This document shows positions 44,236 to 54,300 of a DNA stretch of 64,000 bases, in pieces. Made by a program: the position numbers and the translations under genes. This DNA comes from Apiotrichum sp. Y4204 (taxonomy: Eukaryota; Basidiomycota; Tremellomycetes; Trichosporonales; Trichosporonaceae). The notes beneath the pieces were generated by a model. It was given only the letters and a program-made list of their open reading frames with translations, had not been told where the DNA came from and did no database searches. Positions within the stretch are counted from its first letter, which is position 1. Every line of letters begins with the position of its first letter. The stretch is from NCBI GenBank assembly GCA_025531455.1, contig JAMYHL010000088.1, positions 1 through 64,000 of the forward strand, read 5' to 3'.

Positions 44236-45620
44236 ATGGCATTCACACTTCGCTGGGGCATCATCGCGACGGGCGGCATCTCGACGCGCTTCGCAGAGGT
44301 AAGCCCGCAGCGGCGACAGTAACTAACAGCAGGACCTGCTCGTCGACCCCGCGACGCGCGGCGCGGACGTCGCGCACAAGATCACGGCTGTCGGTTCGCG
44401 GTCTGTCGAGAGCGCGCAGCGCTTCATCGACAAGCTCAAGGCCAGCGAGGGTGTCAACGCCTGGGGCGTCAAGAATGGCGTTCTCGAAGCCAAGGCGTGC
44501 GGCTCATACGACGAGGTCTTTGCGGACCCGGTAAGTGTAATAAGAGGGGAAGAGGGTAAAGTTTCTTGCGACTACCCTCGCCGTCCCTAGTCCACCGTGA
44601 CCTGCTTCCTCACTGACTCCAGAACGTCGACGCAGTGTACATCGGCACGCCGCACACGTTCCACCACGCGAACGCCAAGGCGGCCATCCTGGCGGGCAAG
44701 CACGTCCTCTGCGAGAAGCCGTTCACGTTTGACCTCGCGGAGCTGGACGAGCTGCTCGCGCTCGCCAAGAAGCACGACGTCTTCCTCATGGAGGCGGTGT
44801 GGACGCGCTTCCAGCCGATCGCATACGCCGTCCAGGACATGCTCCGCAGCGGCCGTCTCGGAAAGGTCAAGCGCATGTTTGCCGACTTTTCGATGAACTT
44901 TGAGCCTGACAGTGAGTCTGCACTGTAACCTGCGGATGATACGCAAACCTCGAATCCGCATATGCCCCAGTGCTGACGTACAGCGCGCCCGGACAGCAAC
45001 CGCATGATCGACCCGGAACAGGGCGGCGGCTCGCTGCTCGACCAGGGACCGTACCCGAGCGTGTGGGCAATGCTGGCGCTGCACCAGCACCCGGACAACA
45101 CGGACCGCGACCCCAAGGTCGTCAACAGCTACCAGCGCGTGTACCCGCGCTCGGGCGTGGATGCGCTCAGCCACTGGATCGTCGAGTGGAAGGGATTTGC
45201 CGAGGCGCGCTGCCTTACGGACATGACGACCAGCGGGTGCGGCGACGCTACGGTCGTCATCTCGTGCGAGCAGGCGGATCTCGTGATTCCCTGTGAGTCT
45301 AGGTGGAGATATGCTCCCGGACCTAGCCACTAACACTGACGCCAGACCCCCCGTGGCGCCCGCAGTCGTTCAAGATCGTCCCGCACACGTCTGGCGAGCC
45401 AGGGGACATCAAGGAGCACGAGACGTTCGAGCACCCGATCGCGCCCGGCGGCGGCATGCACTACGAGGCGGACGAGGTCGCGCGCTGCATCCGCGACGGC
45501 AAGCGCGAGAGTGCGCGCATGCCCCATGAGGAGAGCCGTATCGTGCAGGGCTGGTTTGACGACGTGCGCCGCGCTGGTAACTCCGTGCTCAAGGACCGCG
45601 TGGGAACTGCTGGGAAGTAG
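44236..45620 (+). CDS. Gfo/Idh/MocA oxidoreductase, dihydrodiol/D-xylose dehydrogenase-like
   Basis: Exons 44236-44298, 44333-44530, 44623-44911, 44984-45292 and 45346-45620 (introns 34, 92, 72 and 53 nt) give 377 residues. The N-terminal Rossmann fold has LRWGIIATGGIST, and AVYIGTPHTFHHANAKAAIL leads to the family motif CEKPF (Cys117 to Phe121) with the catalytic Lys119. The C-terminal half contains GGGSLLDQGPYPSVWAMLAL, typical of NADP-dependent dimeric dihydrodiol dehydrogenases and fungal D-xylose 1-dehydrogenases. Expected reaction: NADP+-dependent oxidation of a sugar or trans-dihydrodiol. Substrate cannot be told from sequence. Cytosolic, as no targeting signal is seen. Confidence 0.88.
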
Positions 45621-45858
45621 GGTTGAAACAGTGATTATGTAGTGTTATTTCTTTCTGATGTCTGTATGGACCGTTCTCGTTGGGGTATGGAAGATTCGCC
45701 ATGGCGCTAGGCAGCAGACGTGCAACGTGGGGCGTCCGTTAATCGTACACTTGCGACTGCCCAACTTTTATGGTCAGTTATATTCTTCGTAGAAGTGCCA
45801 GCATCCGCCGGCCTGACCTCTGAATCCGATCTCATCCGCCACGATGATACAACATCCA

Positions 45859-47037
45859 CTATGCAACATTCGCCATGAGGACCGCGGACGGAGTGAGCCC
45901 ATTGTCCTTGAGGCTCTTGCTCATCTCGGTGCGCGAGAACGTCTTGCGAGGAAAGGTGGACGCAAAGGTAACCGTGTCAACAGAGTACGCGAGGTTCTGG
46001 GACGCGACAAACTCGGCAACGTCGACGAGCGTGTTGTCCGACGGGAACGTCTTGACGAGCGGCGCGCCGCCGACGTGCAGCCGGATCTGGAGGCGCGTCT
46101 CGGGGTTCTCGGACGACTTGCCGACAGCTGCAGCCGGGCGCGGCGTCACAACCGGCGCGGTGGGTTCCGGCGCCGTCCCCTCCCGCAGCGCCTTCTCGCG
46201 CGCGGCCTTTGCCGCCCGCTCACGCTTGTCCGCCTCGATCTGCGCCTTGACCGCTGCGCGGGCGCGCGCGTCCTCAAGCTTCTCTGCCGCGTCAGCGACG
46301 AGTGCAGCTGAGATGAGACGCCATCACGTACCCTGCTTCTTGCGCTCGACGTCCTTGGCGAGCTCCTTGGCCTTGAGGTCGTCACGGATCTTGCCCTGGT
46401 CTTGGCCGGCCTTGCGGCGGAGGATCTGCCGTCAGCTTCGAACAGTTGGAGCAGCTCACCTCGTTGGCACGGTTCGCCTTCTCGTCCTCCTTGCCCTGCG
46501 CGGCGCGCTTCTCCGCAAGCTTGGCACGCAGTTCCTCAAGCTTGGCCGCCTTCTCCTCCTCCGTGAGCGGTTTGATCTGGGGTGTCAGCAGACAAGTGGG
46601 GGAAACGGGAACCACAGCAGTTTCAACTTGGAGAAATATCAACTGCACACGCTTCCCCCCACTCACCTCCTCGGTACTCTCCTCAAACTCCTGGTGTCCG
46701 CTGCGCTCGGCATGGAAGCTGGCCGTCGCCTGGGAGCGGAATGTCTTCCCGCACTCGGAGCACTTGATCGAGCGCGCCTCGTCCATGCCCGCCACCGCGG
46801 GATTCAGCTCCTCCTCGTTTTCAGCCGCTACCTCCTCGGCGCTCGGGACGGGCTTCTCGGCGTTCGCGAGAATGTGGTCCATTGCCGGCTGCAGACCCGC
46901 GCCCTTTGTTGCGCGCATGGCCCCTGCGTGTCAGCTAACTGGCACCACAATCCAGCTGAGCATGTGGGTAAAGCTTACTCACACTCGATACGTTCGGGCG
47001 CAAAGCCCATGGACAGCAGCGTTTCCTTGTCGGACAT
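45859..47037 (-). CDS. UBA/UBX-domain p97 (Cdc48) cofactor, UBXN1-like
   Basis: Exons 46983-47037, 46667-46923, 46460-46576, 46332-46425 and 45859-46283 (introns 59, 90, 34 and 48 nt) give 315 residues. A UBA domain starts the protein (LLSMGFAPERIEWAMRATKG, MDHILANAE). A C2H2-type finger follows (CSECGKTFRSQATASFHAER). Then comes a long charged coiled coil (KPLTEEEKAAKLEELRAKLA) and a UBX domain at about 235-315 with the p97-binding loop TFPRKTF. UBXN1/SAKS1-type proteins bind ubiquitinated clients through UBA and the Cdc48/p97 ATPase through UBX, in protein quality control. It is divergent from the PTRHD1-like gene with 320 bp between starts. Confidence 0.9.
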
Positions 47038-47357
47038 TGTGGTGAGCAGTGAAGACAAGAGAGGTAGAGTGATGTGATGTGTGATGTTGTGGTTGTACTT
47101 GTGGTTACCGTTCGTCTCTTCCTCCTGGCGCTGTCGCGGCCACCATCGTCATCGAGGACAGCACGGAGATCGATGCATGTCCGCAACTTGATGCACTCGA
47201 TGCCTCCGCTCGAACCGACATCTCGAACGACGCGCAGCACAACGAGCAACTACTTTCCCAAGGCTCCCAACTCCAACTCCGACTCCACCCCATATCTCCT
47301 CCGTCTTGGCCTATGCTCGCCCGCCGCATCTGACTAGCTCCGCGCCTCCTCCGCGCC
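47038..47357. promoter_or_regulatory. Divergent promoter, UBXN1-like and PTRHD1-like genes
   Basis: 320 bp between opposed start codons. No specific element was identified. Confidence 0.5.
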
Positions 47358-47809
47358 ATGTCCACTTCAGCATCAGCGGACCCCTCCGCAGCCCCCTCCC
47401 CGGCCCCAAAGTCGCTCGTGATGCAGATCATTCTCCGGCGCGACCTCATGACTGTACGTCTGCGATTTTAACATACTAATAGCAGGAACACGGCTGGGGC
47501 CTCGGGCCGATGATGGCGCAGGCTGCGCACGCGGCTACGGCACTACAGCATCTACACTCGACAGATCCCGCCATGACGCAGTACTTTGCCGGCGAGGCGT
47601 GGCGCTCGATGCGCAAGACTGTTCTCGAGGTCGCTGATGAGGCTGCGATTACTGGTTTGGCTGGGGAACTTGAGACGGCTGGGATCAAGCACCATCTCTG
47701 GATCGAGGAGCCTGAGCATATTCCGACTGCGCTCGCGCTCGTACCGAATAACCGGCCGAAGAAGCTCAAGAAGATCCTGGATGCGGCGGGGGCGAAGTTG
47801 TGGGAGTAG
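47358..47809 (+). CDS. Peptidyl-tRNA hydrolase-like protein, PTRHD1 type
   Basis: Exons 47358-47453 and 47486-47809 around a 32-nt intron give 139 residues. The core matches the PTH2 fold of the PTRHD1 branch: MQIILRRDLMTEHGWGLGPM, AQAAHAATALQHLHS, IKHHLWIEEPEHIPTALALV and PNNRPKKLKKIL. PTH2 enzymes release peptides from peptidyl-tRNA that has dropped off the ribosome; whether PTRHD1 proteins do this is not settled. The N-terminal 20 residues are Ser/Ala/Pro-rich with no clear targeting signal. The intron (GTACGT donor, CTAAT branch, AGCAG end) is the shortest in the window, and its removal is required to join MQIILRRDLMT to EHGWGLG. Confidence 0.9.
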
Positions 47810-47987
47810 ATTATAGATGGGATTTATATGTGTTGTTACGTGTGCTGACATTGCGACACTGACGCCATGACTTGGGTGGGGCAGGACAGAAACACTGATT
47901 GAGCGTGACGCCTCACTTGCAACATCCTCGGCACTTTGGCTCCTCTGGGGACATGAAGTTCGTGGCATACAAGGTCGTGATACAATA

Positions 47988-50900
47988 CTAGAAGCCGCTG
48001 GACATGCGCTTTGCGCGGCGGATACGTGAGCGGAGCGACAGAGGTTTCTCGACGGATCGCAGTGCAGCAGGGGGCGTAAGAGGCGTCACAGGAGTCGGAG
48101 TGGGGATAGAAGTGATGGGTGCTGTGGGTACGGGTGTAGGCATGACAAAGGTAGGTGATAGGGGACAAGGGGACATGGTTCTTGGATTGACAGGCGTGGG
48201 TGGTAGTCCAGAACGCACTGGCGTCACGTTTAGGAGAGTGGAAGTTGACAGGCAAGGGTCTACAAGGGTGCAGTTGACCTGGGTCGCTGACAGCGTTCGG
48301 GGATACGCGGTTGGTGCTGCTAGCGACCGCACACGTACCATCGCCGGCGGTGGTGCTTCAGACGCTGGGGTCACATCTGGTGGGACACGAACACGAGGGA
48401 ACAGAGGGGTGTGCTTGGCCATTTTACGGGTCACTGGTGCCGCCGTGAACTTGAGCTTGGCGGGTGAGACGTGGGGTGAGGAGGTGGGAGGGGTGGGGAG
48501 CTCTGTGGGACGAGGGCGCTTAGGATCAGCATGACGAGGACGCTTTGCGGGCGGCGAATCCATCTCTGTCGCGCGGCGTAGACTGGCAAGGCTGAGGAGC
48601 GCTGGCGGCGGTGCATGGCTGGTAAGTGGGGCCATTTGCCTAGATCTCGGGGTTGGACTAGAGGGAGGCGAGGGCGGTGAAGCTGGATCGGCGATTAGAT
48701 CCTTACCCGTCTTGGACCGTTTGGCGAGGGGGGATGACTGCTCCGGCCCTCTCAAGTTTGGGTTTGGCGGTGAGCACTTGATGATTACTGGCGCCGACGC
48801 ACGGCGGCGCGGACTCAGAACCTTGCGAGGGCTCGGACTCAGATCAGGTATATCGACTGCGGCAAAACTTTTGGAACGCCATAATGCACGGAGAGAGTCG
48901 TCTTCTGGCGAAGACGGTGGGTGGTAAATTTCGCCATAACCCAGAGAGCGATGTGCTGCAGCCTTCAACTCGGCTGCACCAAGAGCTTATCATCAACGAT
49001 GGTCTCTGTAACGCTTACCTGACGTCCAAGGCCGCTCATTCTTCTCGAAAATCTTGACAAGACGCGGCCAACGAAGCTCATACAGCTGCAAGTGAGTTTA
49101 GAAGGATCAGAGGAGGATAACTCACCTCCGACATTAGTAGCTTCTGGAAGCCAGCACCCATAACCTCGGCACACAGCGGCCGTTCAAATAGAACTGAAGG
49201 AGGCACCATCGCTTTGGGCAGAGAGTATTTCCATGAGAGACCAAGTAGCCGCTGACAGTTAGCAGGTGATAATGATGACACCACTCACCCTTTTCCATGG
49301 GTCATCGCGATCATACGGTTTGCCCCGCCAGCGCTCAAGACGGATATTCTCATTATAAATCTCAAGCTGGTCCCGATCCATTCCATACGATACCCGAAAG
49401 AGGATCTGGAAATGCGGCGGACAACGTCTTGAGACCGCATCTCTATTGGTGATCGTACCGATATAGAAGGTGGTGTACACTGAGGTGTCCACTGAGATGT
49501 AAGCTGAGCATGGAAGCGACTTCTGACAGCCTACCTCTGAGCTCCCGCGCGCGATCAATATCCCATCCTGCCCCTAGGACGACAAGATCAATGCAGTCAC
49601 CTAAATTGGGGATGTAGTCCTTCTTAAGGTGAGTAGTGCCCTTGTCTCCCGACCCACTTTGAGTTTAACCCAAGGCAGCTTGGTTGAGTTATACGTTGTG
49701 GTATCGGCCTTGAGCACCAGTCCTTCTGCATTGTCAACAACAATTGCGAAGGTGACCCACCCTCTCTTGCCCTCACGCAGTTCTGAAAAGCCTTGCGAAG
49801 TTCCTGTACCATGTCAGTGACGACATCCAGTTCTATCCTACCTGCTCAGCTTTGTGTCGACCGAGAGTCATAGTGATCGACACTCGACTCGCGAGAAAGC
49901 ACTGTCGTCAGATGCAGGCGAACATCTAAGCTTACAAAACCGCTGATGGGTCTCGTCACCTTCTCCAAGATCCTTCTCCGCTGGGCGTACGTCTGTCCCA
50001 GCAGACTTTCGCCGTCGAGGTGAAGGATGTCAAAGTACACCAGGCACAGATGGCGCGTTTGAGAGCCCCAGGTACTGCTCAGGATTAGACAGATGAGGAG
50101 CAGTATGAACTTACCTGTCACTTACAGTGACTCCAGCAGGACCTAACCACCAGAACTCCTCTATCCCAGGTCCGCGACCGCCTTCCCGTGAAGCTTCGTT
50201 CCATGGAACGACTTCGGCCTCCAGAATGACGCTTGAGCAAATTTTCTCGCGGGGCATTGGGGATGAAGCAACTCGTCCAGCAAATACCGAGTGCTGAGGG
50301 AGAGCTCGAGGGGTGAAGAGACCAAGAGAGGCAAGAATAATTCTCAATGTCAGAGAGTGTTCTGGGCGCGACTTACGCATGAGTGTTTCCTCTGTCAAAG
50401 GTGGCATTCCGCTTCGATTTACTAAATACGGTGATTTTGGGCACCTCGCCGCAGAGCTCGACATGAATTTGCATTCTGTCTATGAGCTTGAATAATCACA
50501 CTTTGACAAACCTATACCCGTCATACTTGACCTCGGCGAACACAGCATGGCAGACAGGTACCGAACCGGTGAAGAAGGGATTGACAGCATCGGCAATCGA
50601 CCTTCCCTTGCGACACTTGGGAATCTGGCGTGAGCTGGAACGATCTTTGTAGCGCACCTGAACGTTTACGCCAACAACCGGCCCAGGTTTGATGGGGACG
50701 ACTCCAGGTGAGCTGGCTACGGTCTCGGCCGTATCTGCGCACCAATCAATGCACCCTTTGCCGTCGCGATACAGGCGGGCCATAACAGGGTCCCAGCACC
50801 ACATTGCAGCATGTAAACCAAGCTGATCCGGCGCTGCAGTAATTCTACACCGTAACATGGAGGTGGGATGTGACTCGCGAGGAAGCGGACAAAGGAGTGG

Positions 50901-51556
50901 TCGGAGGTCGCGGAGAATTATCTGCGTAAGAACCGATAAAGCGTAGGCGGAGAGGTTGCAGTCACGATATAGGCCTTGGATGATGGCCGACGGGGAGAGC
51001 GGGTTCTGTGGGATCTGAGAAAGCTGTGAGAAAGTGGAAGGCGCTGCTAGCTGGTCGAGAACATTGTCCAATTCCCTCAAAGTCAAGTCGGACTTGGTAC
51101 CAAGAGGGATCTGGTGTGTGAGTTGAACTCGAGCACTTCCGACAACGCACACGATGTTTCATAGCACTCTCCACCACATTCCCAAGACATCCCAGTCCCT
51201 TGCCGTTCCCGACGGCGTCCCACTTGTCTAGGCCGGTGAGCCCCAGCGCAACCTGCAGCTCGGCAGCGAGCTTGGTCTCCTTGAGACCATACCGCCGCCG
51301 CGCCCCCTCGTGGGGGAACAGCAGGCGGAACACTACTTTTCCAGTGTGTGGTGGGAGGGGACGGGGAAGGTGGTTGATCCAGGACTGGAAGATCTTTTCT
51401 GGGGGGACGGGCACGTATCGGCCGTCTGCACGGGAGCGGTTCGAGCGCGGGGGATGGCCTAGCTTGAAGATGAGGTCGGCGAAGCTGCAGTGAGTATCGA
51501 GTGAACGGTGAGGAAGAGACCAACGTTTCAAAGAGAATATCCGACGCGTCCTCCAT
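47988..51556 (-). CDS. Fungal ATP-dependent DNA ligase with long disordered tail
   Basis: Fourteen exons, 1,023 residues: 51525-51556, 51151-51484, 50512-51110, 50377-50475, 50115-50342, 49936-50074, 49842-49901, 49761-49803, 49658-49725, 49535-49622, 49289-49491, 49126-49251, 49019-49085, 47988-48973. Motif I is EVKYDGYR, with the adenylated Lys at about 317. The ligase features MQIHVELCGEV, SSVILEAEVVPWNE, LVYFDILHLDGESLL and EGLVLKADTTTYN (about 512-524) follow, with LPWVKLKKDYIP carrying motif V. The OB-fold part has VDTSVYTTFYIGTITN, FRVSYGMDRDQLEIYN and NERPWTS. This fits the poorly studied fungal ligase-like family (an adenylation-domain type distinct from LIG1 and LIG4), inferred to seal nicks in DNA repair. 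Residues about 697-1023 are a Pro/Ser/Thr-rich basic tail with many SP/TP sites. No BRCT domain is seen. Two donors are non-standard (GTTGGT, GTTTGT). Confidence 0.88.
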
Positions 51557-52724
51557 CTCGCCACCCACCCCCACTCTTCCTCTTAATATGGCTCTCAACA
51601 AAACAGGCGGACTAGGCACAGAACAGATAGAGACACAAGACAATCAGAGAGTAATGACGGAATGACAGAATGCCGTAACAGGGAGAGAGGACCGTAATAG
51701 GAATGGTAGTTGACAAAGTTGGAGGAAAAGAAAGAACACGCGAACAATGTAGACAGAGATGAAGAGGACGAGACAATCCAAAAGTCCACGATGGCTCGCA
51801 TCAACCACCATCAACCGTCAACACGAAAATATCAACGCGAGGCAGCAGGTGAGTCAACCTTGCGTCATCCATGGCGGATATTACTCGGATACTTATCGGA
51901 TGATAACAATCTTGTGGTGCCCCACTCTAGTGGTCTGTGACCTCATCGGACATAGTCGTTCATATTTTGTGATTTTTGTGACAGTAATCTTGTCTACCTT
52001 GTCTTTTATGCTACAGCGTCACACAGGAACAACCTGGCAACTGGGGAGTTAAGTCTGGAAAGAGAAGTTCAAAGCTTTTATCTCCAAGAAGAGCGCAGCC
52101 CAACAAACAAGCAGCTGCAGAGAGGATGAAACAGAGGCTCGATACTGCTACACAGCCGAGATATACCGAAAAGAGAATGATGAAGAGATCAAAGAGATCA
52201 CCACTAGCACCACTATTGTTGATCACTAATCACCGATCTGACATTTTCATGGTCGAAACTGACGAGTAATCTTCATTCTGGCCCTCCCTCTTTTGTGCTT
52301 TTGCTCTCAGGCTCTAGGTGCTCTCTTGCACCATGCACCATATGGTAGAGTGCGGAAATATCGCGGAAGTTCCATCAGGGTCAGAGGAGTGCGGGGAGTG
52401 GGGGATTGTTTACGTAACTGGTCAGTGTCACCACGCGCTCTCCACCCTCTGGCTGGGCCCTTTTGCATGCCTGGGCCTGTGCCTTCGTCGCTCGCCAACC
52501 CTCAGCTGACTGTATCCTTTTGGGATCCCTTGTCCCACACCCAAACATATTCCTGGCAGTGTCCATCCACCCAAAAGTTCCATCGACTTTCAACATCGTT
52601 CTTTCTCCTCTCTCTTCTTCTCTTATCTCTCTCGTCTATTCCCTCTGTTACCACCACAGACCACTCCTCTTGTTGTTTATCACTTCTTCCCACCTTCCCC
52701 TGCGGTCTACCGCATCCTTACACT
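51557..52724. promoter_or_regulatory. Divergent intergenic region, ligase and E2 genes
   Basis: 1.17 kb without a supportable gene. The right half is pyrimidine-rich toward the E2 start. Short frames have no domain matches. Confidence 0.5.
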
Positions 52725-54055
52725 ATGCCCCCGACACGTCCAACAAATACAGCTGTAAGTGGCAAACGGCTATATCCGGGGACGAGATGCGGTACTGATC
52801 CCACCCACAGATGGCGGCCAAACGGCTACGACGCGAGGTAAGTCGTTGCCACCGAGCGGTAAAGGGTATAAAGAGTGGTGGTGCTGGTACGCTCGCTTAT
52901 GGGACTTGTGTCTATCGCGTGGAAGGGCGTGCATGATCCCCAGAGTCGCTGTGGAGTGTATTCCTCCAATTCTTGTCCATCTTCGCTGCACCCCCTTCTC
53001 CGACCTTCCTCAATGGCGCCAACCCTCCACTTCTCGCCCACTTACAAGCGCTGACTTTGATTTCAGATCGCAGATCTTGCAAACGAAAACCTCGGAGCTA
53101 TAAGTCTTGTCCCCAACGAGGCGAACATTTTCCAGTGGCGCGCAACCCTTCCCGGACCAGCAGGCAGCCCATATGAGGGCGGTGTGTTCGACGTCGAGAT
53201 TGTCGTGCCGCCAGACTACCCGTGAGTATTTGTCACGCCTGATTTGACAGCTTCTGCAGCTCCCAAAGCTAATGGGTGACAGCTTCTCTCCACCTAATCT
53301 TTTGTTCCGCACCAAAGTGTATCACTGCAATATTGCTCATTCGGGCGCCATCTGTGAGTAGTGTTGAGTGTGGTTCCATCGACAGGTGCTGACAGAATGA
53401 AGGTCTTGACGTGAGTGGTTTCTGACCGTGACTCCGGGGCTTTGTTTCACAAGTCTGTTCAAGCTCACACTGCAGCTCCTCAAAACGGCATGGTCGCCTG
53501 CCCTCTCCCTCTACAAGGTTATCCTTTCCCTCTCGTCGCTGCTCACCGACCCGAACCCTAGTGATCCGCTCGTCCCCAGCATTGCCCAGGAGTACAAACG
53601 CGACCGCAAACAGCATGACGCGACTGCCCGTGAATGGGTCAAACTGTACGTGTTACTCAGCTTTGCTCGTGCGCCTAACACGCAGGTATGCCACACCCAA
53701 AACCGAGGTCATTGACGCTCAACCGGCTGCGTCTACCTCTTCATCTCGCTCCTCTTCCGCACGGCCACGCGCGATCCGTCGACAAGTTAATGGCAGTACT
53801 GCTCCGCCCTCATCTGTTCTAGGCACTCGTCGGGCCGCTCCGTCAGACTGGCAAGGCAATACGCCAGGCGAAGCGATAAGCATTCTCGATGATGACGACG
53901 ACGATGTCGAGGTCCTGGGCGAGAGCTCGTCGGCTACTGCCAACGGCGGTGGTGCCGAGCCCGGCCGCCGCTCGAAACGCGCGCGTGTCGTGGGATCGAC
54001 CCCAGGGGCAGGAGCTGGTGGTGGCGCAGACGACGTGATCGTCATTGACGACTAG
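52725..54055 (+). CDS. Ubiquitin-conjugating enzyme E2, UBE2E-type with acidic SIM tail
   Basis: Seven exons, 52725-52754, 52811-52837, 53067-53221, 53283-53353, 53403-53410 (8 nt), 53476-53645 and 53686-54055, give 276 residues. The UBC fold is complete: ATLPGPAGSPYEGGVFDVEI, PPNLLFRTKVYHCNIAHSGA, active-site Cys95 in ICLD, and LLKTAWSPALSLYKVILSLS. HCN replaces the common HPN, as in animal UBE2E enzymes. The Cys95 codon is split between exon 4 and the 8-nt exon 5. After the core (about residue 165) comes a basic/Ser-rich extension with two SUMO-interacting-like motifs: ISILDDDDDDVEVL and the C-terminal DDVIVIDD. The enzyme should accept ubiquitin from E1 and pass it to E3-bound substrates. 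The tail suggests contact with SUMO-modified partners, by inference only. Exon 2 begins with ATG, so a shorter start is possible. Confidence 0.88.
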
Positions 54056-54300
54056 GCGTCATTCATTGGAGAGTACGAGTAGGAGAGCATGAGGACAGCA
54101 TTGGCGCGACAATCCGGCATGGAGAGACCGATGGAGATACCTCATAGGCGGGAGGCTTGTATTACATGAGAGACGCATTGGTGGAGACCACCCAGCATTC
54201 GACGATAGACACATGACATGCATTTGTGATTTATGACTTACACAACCATTATTGTACGACGCCATGTGGTATACATACTACAGAAGCAAGATGCAACCCG

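Noticed and set aside
51110..51177. Longer 67-nt version of the second ligase intron with a GTGGTG donor
   Set aside because: It would delete conserved-looking residues (VVESAMKHR); the 40-nt intron with a GTGCGT donor keeps the frame and fits family length better.
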